In this document: positions 46,793 to 56,871 of the stretch, one piece after another | How positions within the stretch are numbered: the stretch's first letter is position 1 | Layout of the letters: each line of letters starts with the position of its first letter | Origin: Hyalella azteca | Taxonomy: Eukaryota; Arthropoda; Malacostraca; Amphipoda; Hyalellidae | Assembly (NCBI RefSeq): GCF_000764305.2 | Contig: NW_025947610.1 | Location: 154,615 to 218,614, forward strand | Direction: 5' to 3' | Length of the DNA stretch: 64,000 nucleotides | Notes under the pieces: generated by a model | The model's database searches: none | What the model saw: only the letters and a program-made list of their open reading frames with translations | What the model was told of the DNA's origin: nothing | Made by a program: the position numbers and the translations under genes

Positions 46793-47130
46793 GGGTCCCA
46801 AGAACCCCAAGAACCCAAAGAACCCCAAGAACCCCAAGAACCCCAAGAACCCCAAGAACTCCAAGAACCCCAAGAACCCCAAGAATCCCATGAACCCCAA
46901 GAACCCAAAGGACCCCAAGAACCCCAAGAACTCCACCCAAGGACCCCAAGAACCCCAAGGACCCCAAGAACCCCAAGGACCCCAAGAACCCCAAGGACCC
47001 CAAGAACCCCAAGAACCCCAAGAACCCCAAGAACCCCAAGAACCCCAAAAAACCCAAGGACCCCGAGGACCCCAAGGACCCTAAGGACCCCAAGAACCCC
47101 GAGGACCCCAAGGACCCCAAGAACCCCATA
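46793..47130. repeat. 9-bp array (AAGAACCCC), G-rich on the minus strand
   Basis: About 37 units of CCCCAAGAA or CCCCAAGGA. The minus strand has GGGG every nine bases, ideal spacing for G-quadruplexes. A triplet-length unit gives Pro/Lys/Asn or Leu/Gly-rich spurious frames on both strands. Confidence 0.97.
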
Positions 47131-47657
47131 AGCCAGCGTGAAGTGGCCCAGGATCGTGACGACCACCTGGCCTTCATGAGCCGACATAAATCTTACCTTT
47201 CTTTTGAGTCTCCCCCAAAGTTTCATTATGTTTCATTGGGACCCAAAACAAAAGTGGGTCTTCATGGACCCGCCTCCTCACACTCCTCTGACACTAAGTG
47301 AGATGGAGGGCCCGCGCTGCGGCCCCGTCAGTCTCCTGACCCGCCAGCGGGCCGTGGCCCAGTTGGGCCATTCAGGTGTATTGATCACACATTTCTTGGC
47401 CGTTTTCTAACCTAAACTGAAATAAATTAGTGAAAAAAATAAAATTGACAGTGGGCCATGGCCCAGTCACACAATAACATGCACGGGACAGTTGATGCAA
47501 TTATCAGTAATTTATTGCACAAGAATTGCTAGAAAATAATTTTCGGCTTGCCTAGAATAAACAACAAGAATATAAATTATATTTGTGAAGAAATCGAGAC
47601 AGTGACCTGTACCGGAGCAGATATTTATTAGGAATATTAGGTAAAATGTTGGCAATA
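47131..47657. other. Spacer, no gene seen
   Basis: Contains the 14-bp perfect palindrome TGGGCCATGGCCCA (47452-47465) and the related GGGCCGTGGCCCA at 47349, about 100 bp apart. Confidence 0.5.
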
Positions 47658-47960
47658 GCAGTAAAAAATATGAGGCAGACCTGTGAGACAGAATCTAGAA
47701 AATGAAGCGGAGCTGTGAGGTAGAAGTAGAAAATGAAGCTGAGCTGTAAGGTAGAAGTAGAAAATGAAGCCGAGCTATAAAGGCAGAAAGTAGAAAATGA
47801 AGCGGAGCTGTGAGGCAAAGTGAACAATATGAAGCAGAGCTGTGAGGCAGAGCACAGAATATGAAGCGGAAATGCGAGGCAGAATTAGTGAAGCACATGA
47901 AGCAGAGCTTTAAAGGCAGAATGTAGAAAATGAAGCAGAGCTGTGAGGCAGACGGTTCTG
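47658..47960. repeat. 31-bp tandem array
   Basis: About nine units of TAGAAAATGAAGCGGAGCTG plus TGAGGCAGAAG. Spacing is exactly 31 in the centre (47696, 47727); outer units diverge. Confidence 0.92.
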
Positions 47961-48090
47961 AGGCTGACTGATTAGGAGGCGTATGAGCTTCACAGCTTCT
48001 ATGGCGCCTCACAAGAGCTTTGAGAGCAAACTTGACAGCCTCATCTGTCTGAGGCTTGTGAGGTGCCGGCGCCTTCAGCGCCTACAATAC

Positions 48091-48206
48091 TCACAATACC
48101 TCCGTACTCATGAAGATCATCACAATACCTGCACAATAATTACCTACTCATTACGCTGATCACAATACTCACAATACCTCCGTACTCATGAAGATCATCA
48201 CAATAC
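48091..48206. repeat. 78-bp tandem duplication (partial)
   Basis: A 38-bp block starting TCACAATACCTCCGTACTCA occurs at 48091 and 48169 with related sequence between. Confidence 0.85.
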
Positions 48207-48562
48207 CTGTGTAAAATTCCAAGTGTGATAGTCCTGCACCATTATAGCATTATTTATTTCATTCAGAATAAATTCTCGTATTTCATACAGCATTTGGAAA
48301 TTTTAATTCGTTGATGGTTCACTATCGATCATGTATGGTGCTTAAACTGCCCATACATATTCCATATATACTTAATATATTAAATTTTAGGCTTTTAGGC
48401 GTCCAACAATAAGTCAATAGTTCATCTAAATTGAATTAAAATTCTAGTTTTATACATTCATTCTCTCCCTCTGCTCCTCTAACCCATGCATGCATTCTCA
48501 AGGTTGAATGCCATCTTCGACATATGAACCACAGACATGAAGCGAACTTTCTCCACAACAAC

Positions 48563-48840
48563 CCTGCAGATGTTCTACACACGACTTTGATCCACAGACC
48601 TGATGTAGACCTTCTTCACATTCCTGAAGATGTTCTACACACGACGTTGATCCACAGGCCTGATGCAGACCTTTTTCACATTCCTGAAGACGTTCTACAC
48701 ACGACTTTGATCCACAGACCTGATGCAGACCTTCTTCACATTCCTGAAGATGTTCTACACACGTCTTTGATTCACAGACCTGATGCAGACCTTCTTCACA
48801 TTCCTGCAGATTGTCTCCAAACGACTTCACTCCACAGACC
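48563..48840. repeat. 60-bp tandem array
   Basis: About 4.6 units marked by CACACGACTTTGATCCACAG and GACCTTCTTCACATTCCTGA. In the plus frame 48524-48844 it would encode 20-residue repeats (DADLLHIPEDVLHTTLIHRP). About half the differences between units are synonymous in that frame; too few to prove coding. The minus strand is also open. Confidence 0.93.
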
Positions 48841-48842
48841 AT

Positions 48843-49425
48843 AAGAACTTACCTCTTGTATGGGGTGCGATCGATCTGAGCAGACCATTGGATTGCGGTC
48901 TGGTGATAGATAACCACAAATCTTGGGGCAAGGGGAAGTCAAAGTTCTTGACAAAGTGAATTTGGTATATTTCCCAGGGGGTTCTAAATGGTGCTGAGTT
49001 TAACTTGTATTAACTTTGCATGCCATAAAATAATTTCGTCTTCATCTGTCCTCACTCTGCTTCCTGAAGTGAGAAGCCCCTCCGACCTTTCCCCTCTTGC
49101 GACGAATTCATAGTCCCGGACGGTGTACGGTCGTCGAGAAAATCTACGTAATAATTTATGTTTTTCACCACTAAGTACAATCTACAGATTATTTCATAAA
49201 TTAAACAATTTTCAGTCTTTTCCACCGCTGCTGAGCTATAGAGGAAAATTCTATACGAAGTCAGGATATATATGAAAAGAAAAGGCAAACTTTCAAATTC
49301 TGATCTGTTGTTATTGTTGCAATTGCTGCAGGGCCAGTGACGTTCTTGCTTATACGGTGCTGCTGTAAGAATCGCAAAATTAAAATGAGTACAATTTAAT
49401 TGGATAAGTCAATCAAGCACAATTT
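48843..49425. other. Spacer, no gene seen
   Basis: Unique DNA between the 60-bp array and the ribozyme-bearing fragment. Confidence 0.45.
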
Positions 49426-49700
49426 CTATCCGAATTGCAGATTGTGATAAATTTTTCGTATAATATACTTACTTACATACGTTTGGTTAAAAATAATGCC
49501 AGTTTTAGTGAGGACATCTTTTGAGTTTAATCTCTCAAGCTTTCGGATAAGAGGTACAGTAATAGGGTCAACAAGTCTTAAAATTTGTCCAAATGGAAGG
49601 TTAGGTAAATCCTGCGACGCGTTTCGCTCATCACTGAGCATCTTCAGGCAACGAGGTCGAGCAGCTGAGTAGACGAGTTGCTTGCGGGTGCCTTACAATA
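49426..49700 (-). mobile_element. Possible Penelope-like retroelement remnant around the hammerhead
   Basis: The minus strand carries the hammerhead and then an open frame of 71 codons. It starts at an ATG inside helix II (49641) and ends at 49426. The predicted peptide is not repetitive (it contains LPFGQILRLVDP and KDVLTKTGIIFN), but I recognise no reverse transcriptase or GIY-YIG domain. A good splice-donor-like GTAAGT lies on the minus strand at 49476-49471, so the frame could be an exon ending near 49477. Assignment to Penelope-like elements rests only on the ribozyme type. Boundaries are unknown; only a terminal-repeat fragment may be present. Confidence 0.4.
49611..49651 (-). ncRNA. 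Hammerhead ribozyme motif (Penelope-like element type)
   Basis: Seen on the minus strand, in order: helix I 5' strand TTGC (49651-49648); core box CTGAAGA (49647-49641), which fits CUGANGA; one extra T (49640); helix II GCTCA, loop GTGA, TGAGC (49639-49626, five perfect pairs); core box GAAA (49625-49622); helix III as the self-complementary hexamer ACGCGT (49622-49617, sharing its A with GAAA); cleavage-site C at 49616; and helix I 3' strand GCAG (49615-49612), which pairs with TTGC using one G-U pair. Predicted self-cleavage is 3' of the C at 49616. Known: hammerheads self-cleave, and minimal ones with a very short helix III occur in terminal repeats of Penelope-like retroelements, where two copies are thought to act as a dimer. 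Odd: the unpaired T between the CUGANGA box and helix II. Activity is inferred, not shown. Confidence 0.78.
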
Positions 49701-50845
49701 GTTACATACAAAAATAAACGGTTTCATTATTTTGAATAATAAACTGCTCTTTAATATACAGAAAATAAAAAACAGAAGAAGCAGAGATTGAATCGTAAGC
49801 AAGTGGCACAACAAATATCCCTGGGAACTTGAATGACAGCAGAGATATATTAATTTGTTAGATTTAAATCCACGCTATATCGGCTCATAACCCTGCATTT
49901 ACACCAGCTGATAAGCTACTAAATTGTTATATTATTGATCACGTAACTCTACCCAAACCGACCTACCGTGATCCTTCCTCTTGCCACCGATAATTTCTTA
50001 TCAATGGATCGCTTTATTCAAATTGGCATGACTGTTGGAGATGATGGCTCGTAGCCACAGCCGTGGTAATGAGCAAGCTTATTATTGCCTTGCCATTAGT
50101 TCAGCACGGTGAGCTCAAGAGCTTATGGTTGCTGTGGTCAGTTCGGGATGGGCCAGCTACCAATTATATAGTCGAGCTTTGATCTTTTATTATCGGAGAT
50201 CAGCTACCTCACGCCATCTTGCAGAGGTGCGCGGCCACAGCAATCTCTGGTGATCTCCGATTGATCCTTTACACTAATTTCCTTCAACTTGAACTATGTT
50301 GTGCTTAGGTTAACGAATACGATTAATTCTTGTGGTACTTGCACTCGGGGTTCTGAGTTATTTTTAACTCTGGTGCTATACTAAATAATTTAAAATAAAA
50401 ATTTTCAGCTCCATGTGCGTGTTTTGCATTATGACATCTTTTCGCAAAAAGAAATTTTTCGCAATGTTCAATAAATAAAAAAAACTCGTTCAACCCTATT
50501 TAATTTAAATTTTTGTCTAACACTTACATGTACAAAAAAATTCCAAGCCTCAAAATAGCACTAAATATGAATATCGAAATACCAAAGACCGACTCGTCTT
50601 TGAAACTCGCGGCTCGCGTGATCTTTTTGTTGTTAAGTTGTTGCGACAGGCGCAAGTTATCGACGCGATATGTTAATCAATTCGGCTATGGCTTGCAAAT
50701 GAGCTTCGCCAATTTGACGATAAGAGAATGCAAAGATTGGTCGTACACGAGCGCGCTCGCCTTCACAACATAAACAAAAATTCTTACGACCAAGGAATGT
50801 AGCAGCGAAGAGCTTCTTGGCTGGCGAGACACGTTATACTCAAAT

Positions 50846-50868
50846 GAAAATCAGGGCCGAATTATCCG
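50846..50868. repeat. Dispersed repeat family A, partial copy
   Basis: Reads GAAAATCAGGGCCG, AATTATCCG and matches the copy at 52677 at about 20 of 23 positions. Confidence 0.6.
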
Positions 50869-50902
50869 CTGCTAATTATCACCAAGAAAAATGCATGGGT
50901 AA

Positions 50903-51040
50903 TATTGTATAAAATTTAACACAATTTCCGAACGTAGCACTGATACGCCCTTTTACTGGTCCAACCTGGGTAAGAATGACCCCCAAAAGAATCAAAAAGT
51001 GCCTAATATATTATTTATGTTGTAAACGTAAACTTTGAGC
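50903..51040. repeat. Dispersed repeat family B, copy 3
   Basis: Contains ATTTAACACAATTTCC, ACGTAGC, GATACGC, GGGTAAGAATGACCC and AAAGTGCCTA in the family order. Its 3' part (TTTATGTTGTAAACGT) resembles the 3' part of copy 2. Confidence 0.6.
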
Positions 51041-51589
51041 TACAGAGATAATTGTTCGTAGGAATAACGTTGACTACAACTGAATAGTCGGTGTCACTCA
51101 CACTGTAATATTTAGTATTCCCTTAAATGTAGGTATAAATTGGATCATGTCTAAATAGCTATACACTTTTTCACTTTAAAGCCTTTTGAGGGTCATTTCG
51201 ACTTTAAAAATGCCTTTCATTTGTTCGTGCTGTGTTCATTTTGTTCGCGCTGTGGACGCGAAATTGTGCTACTTGTACTTTCATCCATTCACTTTTCTGG
51301 GTGTAGCTTTGCACATTTCCAACATATTTTTTAACACTTCTTATTCTCTGTATTATAACTCACACTCAACAGGAGGTATTGGCATTCCTGAATAAATAGT
51401 CATGGTTATTACTTTTTTATTCCTCTATTCCTTCCCTTGCAGACATTCCTGTTATAAAAAAAATTTCCCAAAAAATAAACGAGAAAAAAGAAATTTTCAA
51501 ACTCCATGCATGGAGTTTGGACATGAGGTGATGAATAACTTATTCATGTCAGCGTACTCATTCAGTAGCGATTGTTAATTTTTTAATTG

Positions 51590-51720
51590 TTATTTGTATT
51601 GTTATTATTATTAATATTGTTATTATCATTATTATTAGTTTTTTTATTATTAATACATGTATTATTATTTCAAAATTGTTGTTATTATTACTATTATTAT
51701 GATTATTATTATTCTAAAAA
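51590..51720. repeat. TTA/ATT trinucleotide-rich tract
   Basis: Imperfect ATTATT/GTTATT repeats over about 130 bp. Confidence 0.85.
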
Positions 51721-52273
51721 GTATGATTGATATCCGTATGATATTGAATATTGAAGACTAAGAATAATGAAATTTTTGTTATTCAACAAATCCAGTGCAT
51801 AATATTACAATACACACAATACACAAGTGAATAAATACCTAAATCCGCGCGATTCAGCGAGTGATGAAAATAATTTTATGGAATAAAGAAAGAATAAAAC
51901 AGCGAAGCTAAGTTAAAAGGGAAATGGTTGATAAATAAAGAGAAAAAGAGGACGGAATGCAGGCTTGAAATAACAGAGGCTGAGCTGAGGAGTTGGCAGG
52001 GAAAAGGTGGCAGCGGTTGCGGTGAAACGGTTGAAACAGTGGCAGTGTGGCGACAAAAAGGTTTGAAACGTGGCTAGGGTTTGCCTATAATGAGGCAGTG
52101 AAACAAAGGCGGGAGGCTGTGATGCAAAGGAAAGGAGAAAATAGAGAGGGCGTGAAACAAAGGCCGAGAGAGTGTAACGTGAAAGAAGGAGAAAATAGGG
52201 AGGGCGTGAAACAAAGGCAGTGGGTTTGAAAAGAGATTCTGATATGCAATGAAAGTGAAAAAATATAGAGGGC
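51721..52273. other. Spacer, purine-biased towards the right, no gene seen
   Basis: From about 51890 the plus strand is increasingly purine-rich, with GTGAAACAAAGGC occurring at 52097, 52151 and 52206, a decayed precursor of the next array. Confidence 0.5.
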
Positions 52274-52572
52274 GTGGAACAGAGGCAGAGGGCAGGTAGA
52301 GTGGGTTTTGGACGGAGGCAGAGGGCAGGTAGAGTGGGCGTTGGACGGAGGCAGTGGGCAGGTAGAGTGGGTTTTGGACGGAGGCAGAGGGCAGGTAGAG
52401 TGGGCGTTGGACGGAGGCAGAGGGCAGGTAGAGTGGGCGTTGGACGGAGGCAGTGGGCAGATAGAGTGGGCGTTGGACGGAGGCAGTGGGCAGATAGAGT
52501 GGGCGTTGGACGGAGGCAGTGGGCAGGTAGAGTGGGCGTTGGACGGAGGCAGTGGGCAGGTAGAGTGGGCGT
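52274..52572. repeat. 33-bp tandem array
   Basis: Nine units of CGGAGGCAGAGGGCAGGTAG plus AGTGGGCGTTGGA. Variants AGTGGGCAG and GGTTTTGGA. Triplet-length unit leaves frames open on both strands. Confidence 0.96.
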
Positions 52573-52676
52573 CTCACCCCATCCTAAGAGTGGGCACTAC
52601 ATACCCCAGTCCCGTGAGCACAGGTATAAGCATGATACACCGGGCCCATCCCGCCATACCTTCCCATACCCCATCT

Positions 52677-52760
52677 GAAAATCATGGCCGGATTATCGGT
52701 GGCCCATCGCTGGCGTATGAATGGCCACCCATCCGCCGGTCGAGATTTCGCCCATAAATG
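52677..52760. repeat. Dispersed repeat family A, longest copy
   Basis: Reads GAAAATCA, TGGCCGGATTATC, GGTGGCC, then CATCGCTGGCGTATGA and ATGGCCACCCA. The second half matches 57851-57886 (GGTGGCCACTCGCTGA, ATTGGCCACCCA). GGTGGCC and GGCCACC make it weakly self-complementary. Confidence 0.65.
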
Positions 52761-52902
52761 TTCCGACTATCCCGACTTTTTGCGGTGCTTTTCATGGGGT
52801 TTAGAGTGAACATTTTTTACTGTCTATAAATTTACCTGTCGAGGAGCGGGCAATAACTTAGGCGCTAGAACGCGTCGGTCTGCAGCCAGTAAACTTATTG
52901 CC

Positions 52903-53282
52903 GTGACATAATATTGCACGTGAGAACATAATATTGCACGTGAGTACATAATATTGCACGTAAGTACATAATATTGCACGTGAGTATATAATATTGCACG
53001 TGAGTACATAATATTGCACGTGAGTACATAATATTGCATATGAGAACATAATATTGCACGTGAGTATATAATATTGCACGTGAGTACATAATATTGCACG
53101 TGAGTACATAATATTGCACGTGAGTACATAATATTGCACGTAAGTACATAATATTGCACGTGAGTACATAATATTGCATATGAGAACATAATATTGCACG
53201 TGAGTACATAATATTGCACGTGAGAACATAATATTGCACGTGAGTACATAATATTGTACGTGAGTACATAATATTGCACGTG
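52903..53282. repeat. 20-bp tandem array (ATAATATTGCACGTGAGTAC)
   Basis: Nineteen units of ATAATATTGCACGTGAGTAC, highly uniform, each with CACGTG and AATATT palindromes. Variants: CATATG, GAGAACA, GAGTATA. Minus frames are open throughout (up to 167 codons). Confidence 0.97.
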
Positions 53283-53329
53283 AGGCTGTGAGCAACATAG
53301 TAGCATCATATTGCTAATATCATACAATT

Positions 53330-53500
53330 AGGTAAATAACATAATATTGCATGGGTCATACATTAAGGTGAATAGCATAATATTGCATGCGTCATACATT
53401 TCTGTAAATTGCATAATATTGCAAGTGTCAGACACTTAGGAGAATAGCACAATATTGCAAGGTTTATACAATTAGTTGAATAACAAAGTATTGCAGAGAT
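53330..53500. repeat. 36-bp array sharing the core of the 20-bp array
   Basis: CATAATATTGCA recurs at 36-bp spacing (ATAATATT at 53341, 53377, 53413; degraded at 53449 and 53485), directly downstream of the 20-bp array that carries the same core. Confidence 0.85.
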
Positions 53501-53910
53501 TATGAATTTAGCTGTTACGATTATGGCGATTCATCAGAGACTTGAAAGTTTTTCCTTTTTCCTCTTATAAAATCTGGTGCTGTTATCCACATTACTTCGC
53601 TTTGTAATTAAATCAACAATACATAGACTCAAATAACATTTATTGCAATATTTACCATTGCATGATCCCTACATATTCGAATTGACCTCATGCCACAAAT
53701 CACGGGCTTGGTGACGCGGAGAGGCTGAATTTGTTTGTATTGATGCAGCCTCTGAATAATGGCTCGCCAGGTTTAATAGCTATAATAAAGGGCCAACTGA
53801 GCAGAGCTTGAGACGTGTTTAATAACAACCCTTAGCTCCATTAGCCCGTCCTTAATGGTAGCTCTGCCCGCGTAATGGAGTAACCTGTGTTACCTCATTG
53901 TTCAGTGTGG

Positions 53911-54105
53911 TTGACTATGTAGGGTCGCACTCTAATGTAGAGTGAGCATCGATATCATGCAGTCAACATAGCATAGTGTGAACCAGCGGACTATGTAGGG
54001 TCGCACTCTAATGTAGAGTGAGCACTGACGTCATGCAGTCAACATAGCATAGTGTGAACGTGTATGGTGGACTATGTAGGGTCGCACTCTAATTTAGAGT
54101 GCAAA
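53911..54105. repeat. 76-81 bp repeat with hairpin
   Basis: 2.5 units starting at 53913, 53989 and 54070 (GACTATGTAGGGTCGCACTC; the second copy starts GGACTATG). CACTCT, AATGT, AGAGTG is a 6-bp inverted repeat in each copy. Confidence 0.9.
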
Positions 54106-56671
54106 CATTTTTGGCGCTAAAAAGTTTACCATAAAATTCTGAATTCGTGACTTGACAAAGTTTAGCATATCCGATATGTTATTCATAAGCTTTATTAAAT
54201 GCAAAATATGTTCTATTTACAGTGTTTTTGGGTGAATGTCGGGAAGTCTGGTAAATGCGGTATATTTTTGTACTGAAATTATGCAGAAATTGAGTTGTAT
54301 ATAATAAATTGGACGCAAGTGAGGAAGCAGTTGCTCTAATAAGTTTCTCTGAGCTTTTAATTATTGTTTCTGTTTCAAAATGATATGCTGCTTTGAATTT
54401 ATCAATTCAACTCGCTATAAATATGCAGATTAACGACGATTTAAATAATGGGTTTAATAAATTTAGTATATTAAGTGAAGCATAATCATTTATTTGAATA
54501 TCTATTGATTTATCAACACATGTCTAAAATAGGTCTAAATTTATAACGAATTATATAGACTTATTTCAGAGCCAGGCTTCTTACCGCCGCCCACGAGTCG
54601 CCAGCGCTGCGCTTGTATAGGCTCCTCACTTTTCCTGAAACAAAACAAAATGTTCAAAATATTATAAGTCAAGAACGTAAGTTCTTCACTTGAAAAAACT
54701 TGAACTTGATTGCAAACAATTGAATAATATTTTAATCAATTATGTTTGCTGTTCAATTTGAGTAAGAAATAAAGCGGTTATTTAATTTGCATCGAAACAT
54801 TATATACTGGCAGGAACACTTTATAATGAGAAAAATACTTTCAAATAAAAATGAACGCAGAAAATGAACGCATTTAAAAATGACGCATAAATATGTTGTA
54901 ATAGATGGTATTCAACGTATGGAATGATAGGGAATAAGCGACCAATGATGCAAGCTCAGAAGTTACTTCGGCACAAAATATTTGCACAGATACGCAGATT
55001 TTTTGCTAATGCCAATACACAGCTACGCAGATTCTGCGTGAAAATGTGATGAACATTAATGGTTTAATATCAGTTTATGAAATAAGAATAAAAAACGGCA
55101 ATAATAATCTTATTAAATAGTATAATACTGGAGACTTTATAATTATTTCAAGAATTATATTTATATATAATACTACACCGGTATAAACAATTTAGTGCAC
55201 AAACATTCCAGTGGCCTTGTATATAACCAATATTGAACACGCTGTATTATGGTGATCAAATTATGGCAAGTTTTCTCCACGATGAAATAAGTGATCAATG
55301 CGTTAAAAGTAAACTTGAAATGACTGGTTAATGTTGGTAAATTGTGATAAGAATAATTGAATAATGATTGCGGGATAATGGTATAAATCAGTACAGGAAA
55401 AACACTATATGCTTGGTATTGAATAATGGAATGCAGAACAATTGGTTTGCAAATTTAATACAGAATATATACAGAATAGTAGAGTAATACATAATAATTA
55501 GTACACATTGTTGCGCGTTTGTAACAAAAAGACCAAATCCTCTACAATCTACTTACATTTTGTAATGAGAAACTGTCTCTTATAAGGAGAAATGTCTCAT
55601 TAGGTATCGACAACGTACTGTTTCTTAACGTAGTGGATTTGAGAAATCGGGAACCTTGTAGGTGCAAATATTCGCTACCAATAAACTTGCGTTATATAGT
55701 CGTGGAATGCTGCTTACATGGAAATTAAACCGTCATATGAATTAGCTCATAACAAGCAAATTTCGCTAAATAAATGGATTGATGGAGTATCTGAAAATAT
55801 CTTACAAGAGGACGACTCATGTGATAATAAAGGGTAAACCAGAAATATTCTTCCGACCTAAGGCAAAACATGTCCCATTAGGCAAATGTAATTGAAATAA
55901 CGTTGATTTTGAGTTAATGTTTATTGATCTAAGTTTAATCGACGTTCGATTTCGTTGAACAACCGAAATGTTTTAGATCAATCAGAGCTTCGGAATCAAA
56001 TTCTTGTGGCAATGTAACCCTGAAGTTATACCCCGCATATAAAGTGGTGACGCAGCACATTGATGCCACGGAAGTATTTTGTACGGCGATGTCACGCACG
56101 TCGAGGCGTACTGCCGCCGCGTACAGCGTACGCACGTGCGGCGTAACTCCCGCATGACGCTGGACCGTCTTCCCCAGATCGTAAGTTCATCAGCCAATAA
56201 CTGACGGCCTTTCAAGCAAAATCCACCAATCATAGACAAGAAAATAGTGCGTAAGTTCTCAAGTTCACTTAGCGAGTTTTGAAGGTGTGGCCCCTGGCAT
56301 CCGTGTACACGAGTATGCGCTATAAGTTCTCATTATAATATTTTTCAAGTAGATCTCAAAATCTACATTACTGGGAGTTCATAGCTTATTTTCATCACGA
56401 ATCCATATCAAAGAATTTCTTGCCCTGGATTTTCCTTACAGGATCTCCGCTGACGAATTTCTAACACAGGATTTCTTTACGGGATATTCACCAGCTAACT
56501 TCCCATGTAACTTTCGTTACATATTTCTACAAACGAGCCTCTTCCGCAGACTTTATATTGATATATGTTACCACAGATTTCTACGACAGGGTGGAGATAA
56601 GATGAGAAAATACTACTAATTCAGTAATATTAACCCGGAGCTGTATTGTCTACCGCTCCTACACTGAGGCT
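54106..56671. other. Large AT-rich spacer, no gene seen
   Basis: 2.5 kb without arrays. 56040-56170 is a GC-richer, CpG-rich patch (GCGTACGCACGTGCGGCGTA). TATAAA at 56039 and two CCAAT motifs at 56195 and 56228 are not arranged as a convincing promoter. Confidence 0.5.
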
Positions 56672-56871
56672 GTAATGTCTAATGAGTTATCCATGTAGTA
56701 AAATAAAAGAAGCCGCGCAGCGTCACAAGTATAATGACTAATGAGTTATCCATGTAGTAAAATAAAAGAAGCCGCGCAGCGTCACAAGTATAATGNCGTG
56801 CAGCGTCACAAGTACAATGTCTAATGAGTTATCCATGTAGTAAAATAAAAGGAGCCGTGCAGCGTCACAAG
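56672..56871. repeat. 59-bp tandem array containing the N
   Basis: About 3.5 units with TAATGAGTTATCCATGTAGT and GCCGCGCAGCGTCACAAGTA. A truncated copy follows the N at 56796. Confidence 0.94.
56796..56796. other. Single ambiguous base (N)
   Basis: The only N I noticed in the window. It lies inside the 59-bp array and is followed by a truncated unit that begins about two-thirds of the way through the consensus. This looks like a scaffold join or gap-filling seam rather than a simple miscall. Confidence 0.9.

Larger units (their letters stand above)
49701..51589. other. Array-poor spacer with dispersed repeats, no gene seen
   Basis: 1.9 kb without tandem arrays. Family-A and family-B copies sit close together at 50846 and 50903. 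The plus frame 50513-50773 (86 codons) has no recognised domain. Confidence 0.5.

Noticed and set aside
48498..48842. Cys-rich minus-strand peptide repeat
   Set aside because: Most unit differences are amino-acid changing in this frame; the opposite frame is better conserved and itself unproven.
56035..56240. Promoter with TATAAA and two CCAAT boxes
   Set aside because: The order and spacing do not fit a core promoter and no transcript or frame follows.
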